64,000 nucleotides of DNA from Symbiodinium natans (lineage: Eukaryota; Sar; Dinophyceae; Suessiales; Symbiodiniaceae), in contig CAJNDS010000646.1 in the NCBI GenBank assembly GCA_905221605.1, positions 15,001-79,000 on the forward strand, given 5' to 3'. Under the pieces are notes generated by a model, which was given only the letters and a program-made list of their open reading frames with translations, did no database searches and was not told where the DNA came from. Made by a program: the position numbers and the translations under genes. Positions 1 to 11,400 of the stretch are shown here, one piece after another; within the stretch, counting starts at the first letter, position 1, and each line of letters opens with the position of its first letter.

Positions 1-68
1 CCCCCCCCCCCCCCCCCCCCCCACACTAAAGAGCGGGATCCTTTCGTTGAGGGGGGGGGGGGGGGGGG
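1..68. repeat. poly-C and poly-G homopolymer tracts
   Basis: Positions 1-22 are uninterrupted C and 51-68 uninterrupted G. Each tract is followed directly by the same short sequence, CCACACTAA, so the two edges look like a small duplication. The tracts lie just beyond the stop codon of the cysteine-rich gene. Homopolymers of this kind are prone to assembly error. Confidence 0.9.
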
Positions 69-73
69 CCACA

Positions 74-2162
74 CTAATCAGCAGACAACATTAGGGGGCG
101 TGTGGTTTGGGTTCCGCTGCCGCTCGCTGTTTTTGGGTCTTGGGTTGTTGCGCCTTGTCCACTGGTGGCGTTGCCAGAACTTGTCGTTTCCTTCCCCGGC
201 CTCTCCTGGGTGAACTGTCTGTTCGCCAGGCTCTGCTTCTGGGCCTCATCGGTGCAGACCTCCGAGGAGACTGGCCAGGAAACGGCCGTGATGCCCTCGG
301 GAGCCTCACTGGCAGAAGCTTTCTCAAACTTCATCGTGCCAAAGAGGGAGGCTTGAGCCATGACATAAGGATGCAGGGTCGCAAAGGTGCCAGGGACCAC
401 GAGCACGGTAACGACGGGACCCACCGTGACCGAGATTGCAGCCGACATCGAACCTGCATTTCTTTGTCTTAAGTCAAGATACCAACAAGCGGGATTTAGA
501 TTAAAGACACTGAAAGCTTTACTTATTGACAAAACAGGCTTTAACGAGAACGCAGGAACCTACTGCATTCAGGCTCCAGTGGTCACTGACACGTTCTGCA
601 GTAATGGCCGCGTTGGCACTCTGATCGAGGTTGTCGGAGGAAAGCTCCAAAGTTGTCTGGCCACCGACTTTGTACACTGTGTGGTACTCCGCGCTTGCCG
701 TGGCCTGCAACTCTCCCTCGATCGCCAGCTTCACGGAGCCCTGAATCAGGACAGTGACACACACTGCATACAGGCAGTACGTGGCCACAGGCTTCGGTGC
801 ACTCGGGAAGAAAAGCTCCCTCTCATAAGTACAGGAGCCACCTGCAAGGGCACCCACCCCAGCTATACCAGTCACGTCTCCCTCCAAGCTGATAGTTGCG
901 GTACTGGCCGTGGTATCAATGTCGATGGAAACTTTCGGCTTGAAGTCGATGCTTGCAACAAGGCTCACGACGGCCCCGGCGTTGCAGTACTGGGTCTGTC
1001 GGCAGCCCAGCTGGCTGGTAGTCGGCTCCTCCGCCGAGCCGATGCCCAGGAGCTGCCGGCCGAGTCCAAGCTCGGGCCGTCCGAGTCGGTATAGGACGGG
1101 CTCTGCAACGCGGGCTGCCCGTGCGGAAGCATATCCAAAGCGTCGAGCCCAGGAACCCGTCTCGTCCGTAGCCGCAAGGCGACGAGCCCTTTCAGGGTCG
1201 AGCTTTGCGCAGGTGAGCGACGCCGTCATTTTGCTAGGGGAGGCGCTGAATCTGCAGCCATACTCGTCCTGGCACAAAAACATATGCCCCCGAATACTGT
1301 AGGAGCTGCTTGGTACAGGCTCTGTGCCATCACACACATTGATTCTCGATGCCGCACCTCATGGCCTAATCATGTATGCGCACCGAACGGAAACGGAAAC
1401 GGAATAGAGACACGTGACAAGGATAGAAGTGCCAGCGGGTCTGGTGGAGTTCTTGACGCTCACACTCGGACAAGACAAGAGACGGCGGAACGTCCTTAGG
1501 GCCTGGCTCAAGCTGTTGGAGCTACTACTCCGAGCCTTACTTCGACAAGAGAACGGCTCCTCTACCAGGTAAGCTTCCTATGAAGATGCCAAGAAACAAG
1601 AAAGTACACCAAGCCCAAGTGGACAGCGCAGGATGCTGACAAGCTCTAATTCAACTTGAAGAAAAGCAGCTTTCACATGGAACGGCGTTAACGAAACACC
1701 AAATGGCCAGCAGGAATATGTCAGTGTCATCTTCAGCATCGCAGGCACAGCTACCCCCAAGACGGAACTCAGAAGCAGCACCGACAAAGCTAACAAACAT
1801 CATCGGCAACAACTCATCAAATCTTCCGATAAACTTTCACGGCAGTTATGACAGTTATGACAGTCGAAGGACTTCGACCCTAGCAAAGACGTTCAGGTTG
1901 ATGCCGCGTGCAGGTTTCAGCTGGCCGTGAAAGAGGAGAGAGGAGGAGAGAGGAGGAGAGAGGAGGAGAGAGGAGGAGAGGAGAGGAGAGCAGAGAAGAG
2001 AGCAGGGGAAGAGAAGAGAACATAAGAGAAGGCAAGAGAAGAGAAGTGCCAGTTCCCAGCTTCATGGTTCTTGGCCCAGCCAGCATCGCCAAAACATGAA
2101 GTGTGCCCCAACACCACTGCCAAGCTGTGGTGCACAACAAAACAAACACACAAACACAAACA

Positions 2163-2229
<67 letters not shown>

Positions 2230-2301
2230 CCACACACACAACCACACACACAACCACACACACAACCACACACACAACCACACACACAACCACACACACA
2301 A

Positions 2302-2351
<50 letters not shown>

Positions 2352-4354
2352 CACAACACACAACACAACACACAACACAACACACAACACAACACACAAC
2401 ACAACACACAACACAACACACAACACAACACACAACACAACACACAACACAACACACAACACAACACACAACACAACACACAACAACACACAACACAACA
2501 CACAACACAACACACAACACAACACACAACACAACACACAACACAACACACAACACAACACACAACACAACACACAACACAACACACAACACAACACACA
2601 ACACAACACACAACACAACACACAACACAACACACAACACAACACACAACACAACACACAACACAACACACAACACAACACACAACACAACACACAACAC
2701 AACACACAACACAACACACAACACAACACACAACACAACACACAACACAACACAACACACAACACAACACACAACACAACACACAACACGACACACAACA
2801 CGACACACAACACAACACACAACACAACACACAACACAACACACAACACAACACACAACACAACACACAACACAACAAAACAAAACAAAACAAGACAAAA
2901 CACACAACAAAACACAACACACAACACAACACAACACAACACACAACACAACAAAACAAAACAAAACACACAACAAAACACAACACACAACACAACACAA
3001 CAAAACACAACACGCAACACAACACAACACAACACAACACAACACAACACAACACAACACACAACACAACACAACACAACACAACACACCACACCACACC
3101 ACACCACACCACACCACAGCACAGCACAACACAACACCACACCACACCACACAACACACACACACACACACACACCCACACACAACATCGCACATGCTGC
3201 TTCCGCGCGTGTGATGGAGAAATGGGATCTTCTGTTTTGGGCGCCTCCAGCCACGGGTCAACCACCTCCTCGATCATGCATTGGCCGAAGTCTTTGGCGA
3301 ACTTCACGAAACTGTCCACCACCTCGGTCAGAGCGCTCATGTCCACCAAGCTTGGGCAAGCACTTGGGGTCTTTTTGACGCAGGTGCCCTGGCAGTTGAC
3401 GGAAATGCGACCTTCAAGGAGGCCGCCACAACAAAGATCCTCCGCGCAGTCTGTTGATGCCGAACATTTTGCACCTTCACCAACCCGACTCCCGCAAACG
3501 CCGCAGATGCCAGCCTTGCCAGAACATTCGGAGTAGTCATAGAACGCACCATTGATGGGCCACGTGAGTCGTGGCAACATGGATCCATCCGGCAAGGGCT
3601 CGGTGCACTGACCATTGCAGCCGGCAGAAGTGCCAAGAACACCTCCGGGCAAGCGGCACACGTTGCTTACGCAATCGCTCTCCTGGGAACACGCAGTTCC
3701 ACTAGGAACCTTGCGACCACAGACTCCACATCTGCCTTCAGAGGCTTTGCATTGATTGTAATCGCAACCCCCAGAAGCGACCTTTGTGGGGTCATTACAC
3801 TCCAGCCGGAACCCATCATCTTTCTTGGGCCTGCATGTGCCTTGGCAACCGGCTGATGGGAAGCCTTCGCACCAGCCACTGCTGCAGTCAGCATTCTCCG
3901 AGCAAGTCGAACCATCGGGCACGCTGCGCCCGCAGACTCCGCACTTGCCTGCACGGGCTTCGCATTGATTGTAGTCGCAGCCGCCAGTGGTAATGGAGAG
4001 GCTGTCACAAACAATCCTGGTCCCATCGGCCTTACGCCCTTTGCACTCGCCGCTGCAGCTGCCAAAGCCTTCGCACCAGTCCGACTTGCAGTCCCTATTC
4101 TCAGTGCAGGCGCTGCCATCAGGAACCCGATCGCCACAAATACCACACTTGCCACGCCCGGCAAGGCAGATGTTGTAGTCGTAGCTGGGCCAACTCCCTA
4201 CCGCTCTTTCGCCATCCGCCCTCTGTGGCTTACACCGGCCAGACGAAAAGAAAGTGCCGCCGTCGCACCAGTTGCTCGCGCAATCTGAGTTCTTGTTGCA
4301 TGCGTCGGCCACTGCAGCACAGGCAAGTGCCGTAAGGAAGTGAACTTTTGCCAT
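74..4354 (-). CDS. secreted cysteine-rich repeat protein, 3 exons
   Basis: Exon 1 is 4354-3194, exon 2 is 1268-593 and exon 3 is 453-74, ending in TAG. All junctions are GT-AG and the phases fit (0, then 1+2), giving 739 codons including the stop. The chosen ATG at 4354 starts a signal peptide (MAKVHFLTALACAAVADA). It is followed by about five modules of roughly 60 residues with the pattern CxxNxDCxSxWC, then CxGxC, DYNxC and CGxCGxxVPxG, so each module is probably a disulfide-bonded knot. Exon 2 encodes Thr/Ser-rich beta-like sequence and exon 3 a hydrophobic stretch followed by a Thr/Gly/Ser-rich tail. The product is probably extracellular or surface-bound. I do not recognise a named family and infer no enzymatic function. 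An in-frame ATG at 4393 is possible but precedes a less signal-like sequence. Confidence 0.72.
1930..2045. repeat. GA-rich (GAGAGGAG) low-complexity tract
   Basis: The plus strand is almost purely purine, with repeated GAGAGGAG units grading into AGAGAAGAG. It lies inside intron 1 of the cysteine-rich gene, so the transcript carries a pyrimidine tract. Confidence 0.9.
2128..3176. repeat. composite CA / AACAC microsatellite, about 1 kb
   Basis: The array is layered. Plain (CA)n is followed by a 10-base CACACACAAC variant at about 2228-2300, then (CA)n again, then a long 10-base ACACAACACA array at about 2350-2870. After that come decayed AACAC, AACAAA and CCACA variants up to about 3176. The ordered change of unit suggests stepwise expansion of successive variants. 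The whole array is intronic to the minus-strand cysteine-rich gene. Confidence 0.95.
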
Positions 4355-5151
4355 GGCAACCGCACTTACCAGGCGGGGGAAGGTTCTGGACAAAGTTCAG
4401 TGTGCAAACTGCGTGTCCGGAACATCACCGTAGGGGAGTTGCCTGCGAGCCTGCCAAGTTACACTACTAGTACTACTGTTGGCAGCCCCCTGAACTTGAG
4501 ACTTGAATTAGCCACTGTGTTGCTGCGTGTGATGGAATTGGCGACATAAGACTCGGGCAGGGATGATCTCATCTCCAAGACTGAAGCAGGCGGGGGCAAG
4601 CTCTTTTTTTGCGCTTCAGGTCTGCTTGGCGTAGCTTGCCTGTGGCTGAGGTTGCGCAGGCGAAGCGGGGGCAAGCCATTATTTAGGGAACGCTGAAGGC
4701 TCAGGATCTGGGTTGCGGTCTTGGACCGGTACAGGCTGTGCAAAGAACAGGAAAACGTCGGTTCCCTGTAGTGATGCGAAATTGGGCACGCGCTTCTTGC
4801 GACAGGCGACCCGACAAGTCGTCAATGCCCAAAACAAAGGAACAGCACCACACAGCAATGTTGAGCCTGCTTTGGTAACCCCACTTTAGTATCTCAAGTT
4901 TTCAGAGTCAAACTCCTGCAGGAAACGATGCCTTAAACAAGTGACGGCAAGCTGAGGCTCGGCCTGTGGGCCTCCAGCCCGAGAGCCTTCCGAGAAAGAC
5001 CAGAACTATTTTTGGTTTTCTTTGTTTCTTTGGGAGGGTGAATGCCCATCCCCTACTGAAGCGGGCCCAACATTTAGCAGATCGGCCCCTCACTTTAGTG
5101 AGGCTGGCCAGGAGTCCGCGCGCGCTGCGCACTGAGCGCTCAGCGGCGCAG
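4355..5151. other. intergenic region, no gene seen
   Basis: This stretch separates the end of the polytopic protein gene (TAG at 5152) from the start of the cysteine-rich gene (ATG at 4354) on the same strand. No conserved coding frame, RNA gene or spliced leader copy was found. It may hold the 3' UTR, promoter and trans-splice acceptor, but none of these can be pinned down by eye. Confidence 0.5.
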
Positions 5152-8100
5152 CTAGGCACCGAATTTGAGTTCAGCAAAGGTAATGTACAAGTCGCTATTG
5201 CAGCAAACGTGGCAGCTCATGACCATCCCCATGAAGATGGGATCACTGAACAGCCGTGCAAAGCGCTTGAGCTTGTACCCCATGGTCGCGGCATCACCAT
5301 CTTGCAGGCACTGTATCAACACCAGCTCGAGAATGTCGCAAAACAGCCTCACAAAGGGCGCGTGCTGGCACTGGCTGGCATGCTTTCAGAGTTTAGGCTT
5401 AGGGGTCTTCGACTACACTCGCACTCTCACATGGCCCCTTTCGTAACAGTCCCCCACATTGTGGCCGGAACAATCCATTGGATCAACTCACGCGGCTTGG
5501 TGTGGTCGTGTACACGGTTCAGGACATCTTTCGAAGGTGTCAGCCGGATCAAGGTGCCGGCAGCCAAGAGCATGATGCTGCTGGCAATCTTGATGATGAT
5601 TCGTGCACGATATCGGCAGAACATGATCCCCCCCAGCTGCACGGTCATAAACTGGTAAAAGCTGAACCGGCCCGGATCCTTGAAGCCTTCCCACACGGAG
5701 CGCCATTCACCATTGCTTTTCTCGACAGCATCTAGGGCAAGGACGGTGTCAAAGGAAGGCTTCTCTGTACGTTTCAGGAGGGAAAGGTTCTTCTTTCGCT
5801 CCTTCGCAGTCTTAACAGCCCACTCCCTAAATCTGGACCCGAACTCTGTAGGAACATTCACAAGCTTGACACGCGTCTCTGCAAAGCCAAAGCTGGTAGT
5901 GGTCGTCTTCTCCGGGTAGCCGCAGTCAATAGTCCATGTAAAAACACCTGTGGCAACTTGTGGGAGTTCTAGAAAGTCTGCGCAAAGGCCAAGGACAAAG
6001 ATGAGACCCTCATAGCACCGTGATGTTGCCGCCCGAGCCTGAATGCTTAAATGAAAAGCAAAACGACAGGCTGTGATGAGGCAAGGGTCTAAGATTCCAA
6101 TCGTAGGACCGGTATTTGTGCCATCCGGCGTCTGGCTGGGCTGCTACTAGTGATTATGTACAGTTCTGATACTACTTGCGGCAGCAATGGCTCCATGATG
6201 CTCCATGCGAAGAATGCTCGGCACTTGGTACTTTTTTTGAGATCAGTTGGCCTGAATGTTTGAAAGGCACGTTCAACTCTAGGATCTTAGAGATTAAGGG
6301 GCCTCTTTGAGTACAAAAGAACTAAAAAATCTGCCTGCCACGACGGCTCCGAGATCTTGGGGTTTAAGGACTGTAAGGGATACTAACAGCAGGGCTAATC
6401 TCAAACTCTCGGTAACCTTACATACAGTCATCCTAAACGCGCCTCGCTGGTACCAAGGAATAGCTTCCATGTTGGGATGCCCATCAGCTTCACGGACTGC
6501 AAAGCCGGAGAAGAGGAAACTCCAAAGTGATAGACGTCGTAGGCAAAATCTTTCAGGACCATAAACGCCACGATGGGGATGCTGTCTGTCATGTACAGCA
6601 TCTCCCGGACATACATGTAGCGGTGCATGTCAAGGATCACCGTGGCGAAGTATAGCATACGTTGCCTTTGCAGATCTTCCATTGGCGCCAGGGTGTCGAA
6701 GAGAAAGAGTCCCACTTGCCATACTTTTCCAAGAACTGGCATGTAAACTGACAGGGGCTCGAGATATCAGCTCTGAAAGCGACTCCCTTTGTGTTACATG
6801 TGCCCACATGTCCTACTCAAAGGATATACATGGCGAAGCATTTCTTGGCATCCTGCCGCAGGACTACAGACCATCCCGGCCCGCCTTGCATGAACCCAAG
6901 GAGGAAGAGGACTTCCACTAAACTCTCCACGCCCGACTCCAACGAACCAAAGCTCCCATCTTTGAAAGCCTTGAAGAATAGCAAGACCATGTGGGAGGAG
7001 CTGATGAAGATGAGGTCAGCCACAAGAATGACGATGATGACCGCGAAGCGCTTGAAGGCAAAGAACCGCTCTGATCGACCATACTGCACCTGGGCTGTCG
7101 CAGGGCAAACACTTCTAAACGTGGCTAAACATGCTGACATCCGCCGTGCCCTACCGAGTCCTGCAGACTTGCAACGGAAGGAAGCTGAAGGCTCTTTTTC
7201 CCGCAAGCTTCTCCAAACTCCTGTTGTCTGCCCTGGCACATAGAGACACAGCGGCATCCATGTGAACACAGCTGTGGACGCGCCGATGGGGAAGTTCAGC
7301 TTCATCAGACCCCAGGAATTACCAGAGTCGTCGACCGAACCCACCGCCAACCACAGCCTTGAGAAATTGACTTGTTTCTGGCCTTCGGAGAGTTTGGGGA
7401 GGGGGGGGGGGGAAAGGGTGTGGGGAACTTGTCATAGAGACAGAATAAAGTCAGAGTGTACCTGTAGCAATTGCCGCAACTGACTGACTGGGCCGAAGAG
7501 CAGATGAATCAGAAATGACAAAAGTGGCCACATGAACGCCAGCATCGTGTAGAGAAGCTTGATGTGGCCTGCAAACAAGCCATGCGCATTCAACACCATA
7601 CTACCATACTCAATGATTAGAGGCAGTCAAAGTCCGGCTGGAGGGACCTCGCTCCGGCTGCGGCAAGAAGGCATAGAAGAAGGCGGAAAACATGATGCCC
7701 TTGACCACCATGAAGTAGTTGTCAAACACCAGAGTGTACCACCAGAACTGTTGGTGCCCATCTCCGACGTTCACTGAGTTGGCGGTCATAAGCCAAATGT
7801 TGTTCAGGATCACTGGGCTCAAGCTTCCAATTAGCAAAACCAAGCTCAAGAAAGCCGAGTTTGCTCTGGCCGCAATGACTGGGTATGCTGTTTGGTCCTC
7901 AGCGGAAAGACCCATGGGAGGGGGATCCGGGCCAATGTCCTCGCTGTTCCTGAGCTGCTGCTCCAAGGCAAGAACGCCTTTTCTTTCTTTGTCGTCCATG
8001 GCTTCCAAGGGCTTTATGAAATTGAACTTTGATGGAGTGCTCCGCGGCCTTCTTTTCACCAACACCTGCGGGGTCACTTGGAAAATCCTGGCACAGTGCC

Positions 8101-8161
8101 AATTCTCTTCCAGGTTGTCGCGAACAACTACGAGCTGGCCAACGTGGTATCTGACGCTCAT
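5152..8161 (-). CDS. polytopic membrane protein with SH3/Tudor-like N-terminus
   Basis: Exons read on the minus strand are about 8161-7652, 7568-7462 (acceptor TTTGCAG, donor GTACAC), about 7300-7230, about 7098-6825, about 6742-6440, 5947-5430 and 5347-5152, ending in TAG. The protein could start at the ATG at 8161. It opens with a small beta-barrel-like segment (RYHVGQLVVVRDNLEENWHC) that resembles SH3 or Tudor folds in pattern only. Many hydrophobic spans follow, for example FLSLVLLIGSLSPVILNNIW, MLAFMWPLLSFLIHLLFG and FAVIIVILVADLIFISSSHM. Residues near the end (DILELVLIQCLQDGDAATMG) look amphipathic. It lies about 290 bases downstream of the lipase exons on the same strand, so it could be a tandem neighbour or the C-terminal part of the lipase gene. 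No family is recognised. Exon ends are approximate except where donors or acceptors are given. Confidence 0.55.
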
Positions 8162-8450
8162 GTCCACCCCGCGCGGGAGAGGCAGAAGCCTTCGGACGAC
8201 TTCTTAATCGGCTCGTACCTTGAGCCAGGGAGCGCAGGTTGTTTAGTTAAGGTCTTCTGGCGCTGGTAAGCGCTCCCTGACAAGCGCACAACACACAGAG
8301 GATCACAGGACAGTGGCAAGCAATTTTTTGCTCTTGGCAGATGCTGAGGTCAGACTTGACCAGCCAAACTGCCAGCCTACTTCGCCTCAACAAGGCATGT
8401 GCTCGCACCTCGGATTCGTCACGCATCTGTGGAACCCTGCGAAACCTTTC

Positions 8451-11400
8451 TCATAAACGGAGCCTGAAGAACTGAGGCGCCTGCCAGCCGCACGGGATTT
8501 TCAAAGCAACGTCTGGGCGCAAAGATCCACACTTGTTGTAGAAGGCGCATAGCGTTGCGTAGATGCTGTGGCAGTGCCGTGGGTTTCCACGGCACCCCTC
8601 GGAAAGACATGGGTCGGCTCGTGGCTGAGGTGAACCGCCGATCAAGGTGTACAACAGAATTGGAAGTACAAACACACTCCATTCAGTTGCCGCGCGACGA
8701 CGGGGATCGTGGCACCAGTGTTGTGATCGATCCGAGAGACAATATCGTGCCGAGGTCGTACCTATGTCAGCTGTCTGGCTTGGCATTGCTGCCCAAGTGC
8801 AGCACAAATTCTACGTTGCGGCAAGAGCCTCCTTTCAAACAAAACATACCCCCCCACCGTCAGTTCGTCAGTTCCAGCACACATCTGGACTCTCACAAGG
8901 ACAGGGATGCTCCAAAATCCCGGCGCCACAAACCAGAAGGCCAAACGGTCTCAACTCAGGCGAGGTAGCTGTGACAGAGGTGTAGCGATTCGTTGATAGC
9001 TGATCCTCACCGAACAGCAGCGCTTCGGCCACCCCGATACCTGCTGCAGAATACTGTACCCCTGATGCAAGGGTCTGAAGTGCCAGTACTTAATACACAA
9101 TCGCCAGAACGTTTCTGGAGGTGTTGTGGCTTAAGCCGGCATGCTAGTTTCCCGTCCTACGTTTCTAAATTTTGGGTGGTTCCAAGTCATGGTTTGAATG
9201 AAGACTTCTTGTTTTGAGACTGCAACTAGTCCGCCTCAACCCTGAACGGCATGTTCAGCTTACCTCATCAAAAGCTGGAAGTTGGCTTGCGGTAAGATAC
9301 GATGCTGTATAGTAGGCTCCCAAGCCAAGTGCCATACACAAAATATCAAACTCACAGCCCTCGAAACCCTCGAGCCCAAAACCCTGCACCCTGAAGTGCA
9401 ACAAAAGGCGATCTACATGCCCTCCTGGGCTGAGCTCTTTTCCGCAGCCCGTAGGGTGGGTGCAACGCTGACGCATAGGTTCACGGCTTACAGCTTAGTG
9501 TTCAACGCTTCCGTTGCTTGGGCCCCGAACTTCCTCCCTTTGGGGCTTATTCTAAGGTTTTGAAGAAGTGGGGAAACTTAGAGTTTATCCGTCAGGTCTT
9601 GGAGTTGTTGCAGTGGCTCTGAGCTCTTGGCACTTGAAGCGCTTCCAGTCATTTCCACTCTCTGCCAAGTAAAGACACTTTGAAGTTGAGAGGAGGCCTG
9701 GCGCTGCAAACGCCACGGCTGTCATCTCCACTTGCCGGCCTGTTTTCAAGCACTCCACTACCAACTGACGCATCTTCCACACAGAGTCTTTTGGGAGCTA
9801 CAAACACTGCGCGGGCTATCAGCACTTCGAAAGGAGCCTGGCCCTCGGTTTACCAGGACATATCCGTGCAGACGTGGTGTTCATGTCAAGAGGACCCTTG
9901 AGAAGAATTCAACAGATTCACATGCCACCACAAAGCGGCAGCGTAGCTATAAGGCACTGGCAGGATACCATGCAACTGCACGATCACATAACATCACATG
10001 ACGTATACAGCTGAGTCTAGGACGCCCCCACCCCCCCCCCCCCCCCCCCCCCCCGCCTGCATGTTGGATCTCCTCTCTCTGAACTTCTGCGGCAACGAGC
10101 TTTGCGATGCCCCCACCTAAAGAGTGCCTTGGATGACGCGAAGGCATGCAACTAGGTCCTCAGGGCTTCAGGTTTTTGTTTTCTTCGATAAGCCGATGCA
10201 GTAAGCGGCATTCATGAGGCTTCCAAGGCTGTTCAGCTTTTTTCATCTGTGCTCAAGCCAAGCACCCCGTGATGTAGTAGTTCCGATCCGGGTGGCTCTT
10301 CATTCCTTGCAATAGCTTTTAATTGGAGGATGGTTGAAGAAGGATTAAAATCGCCCTATAGGCGATTTATTCTCAGGGTCGGTTGCTGAGGGCCATTGGC
10401 AGTCTTGTGTCGGGCTTTCACCTCCTGCAGCAAGTGGATAAAGGTGAGCGTGAACCTGGCGTCCTGTGACATCCAGGCAGGCGCCCTATTGATAACAACA
10501 GCGATTCGGCTATAGCAAGTGACGAAGGAACCGCACGCCACGACATGTTACGACTCCCAAACAACAGTCATCTTCTCCAAAGAACTGCGGTCTGCTGATT
10601 TCTTGGGTTCGGAGAAGGAAACAGGTCATAATGTGACCATCAGCCTTTCCCCTAAAGAACCTCTTGCGAGTGGGTTGCGTTCTTTGGGAGGGCAGCTGAT
10701 AAGAGTATATGGGATCCAGAAGGTGGCCGTGCATTTGTTATGACCACGCGTTTAGGCTCCGTCAGAGCCTGCAGCATGTAGACTTGACGACAAATCCAGG
10801 CAATGGAAGGTCCCCACAGCTTCACCACCTAAACAGGAGCACAGATGTCCCATGAGGCTGTGGGCGGATGGAATCAAAGGTCAGGGCGTCTATGCCAAGC
10901 CACATTGGGGCCGAGGTTCTCGAAGATGTACATCATGAACACTGGCAACCAAAGATCCATGTCTTGTAGCGCGTCGAAAAAGTCCGTCGTGCCACGCACT
11001 GCGAACACGGCGGTGCCTGCCGCACGGCACTTTCAACAGCTTGAGCCAAGTCGCCGAGGACCCAGGACTCCCAAAACCTCCTCCCCCTCCTCACCAGAAA
11101 GGTGGCTCTGAAGTTAGTCTCGGCACTGTTGTCTGCCGAGGTAAACTCGAAGAAGGTGGTGACGTCGTGGTGCGCTCCTCGCACAGCCAGCGGAAGGTGA
11201 GCCTGAGAAGGTCTTCCGGCGCTGAGGCTGGCAAGTTGGGGTCTTTGCACTTCAAAGATCGCAAGGATGCATTGGGATTTAAGCTGCAAGCTGCAAGCTT
11301 AAGCCTATCAACCCTGCAAGGTGTAGCTACAGGACGAAGATATTGGCAGCTGAAGGTCGTACGCCACACGCCAGCCAGGGAAGTACTCGTTCAGCAAGTA

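Larger units (their letters stand above)
1269..3193 (-). other. intron 1 of the cysteine-rich gene
   Basis: The intron starts GTGCGATG after the codon for His-387 and ends TGCCAG before GACGAG, in phase 0. More than half of it is simple-sequence DNA (1930-2045 and 2128-3176). Hypothetical translations of the repeat, such as poly-Cys/Val and Thr/His/Asn strings, are artefacts. No other coding sequence is seen in it. Confidence 0.7.

Noticed and set aside
1880-3536. Long poly-Cys/Val, Thr/His/Asn and Gln/His open frames
   Set aside because: They are translations of the CA/AACAC microsatellite in all frames and carry no unique sequence.
6680-6742. Alternative frame FLEKYGKWDSFSSTPW in the polytopic gene
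   Set aside because: It looks protein-like but stops within 40 codons, whereas the overlapping frame stays open through a hydrophobic segment.
8218-8231. CTTGAGCCA as a minus-strand leader relict
   Set aside because: The match stops after 9 bases and sits beside a gene start without other leader sequence.
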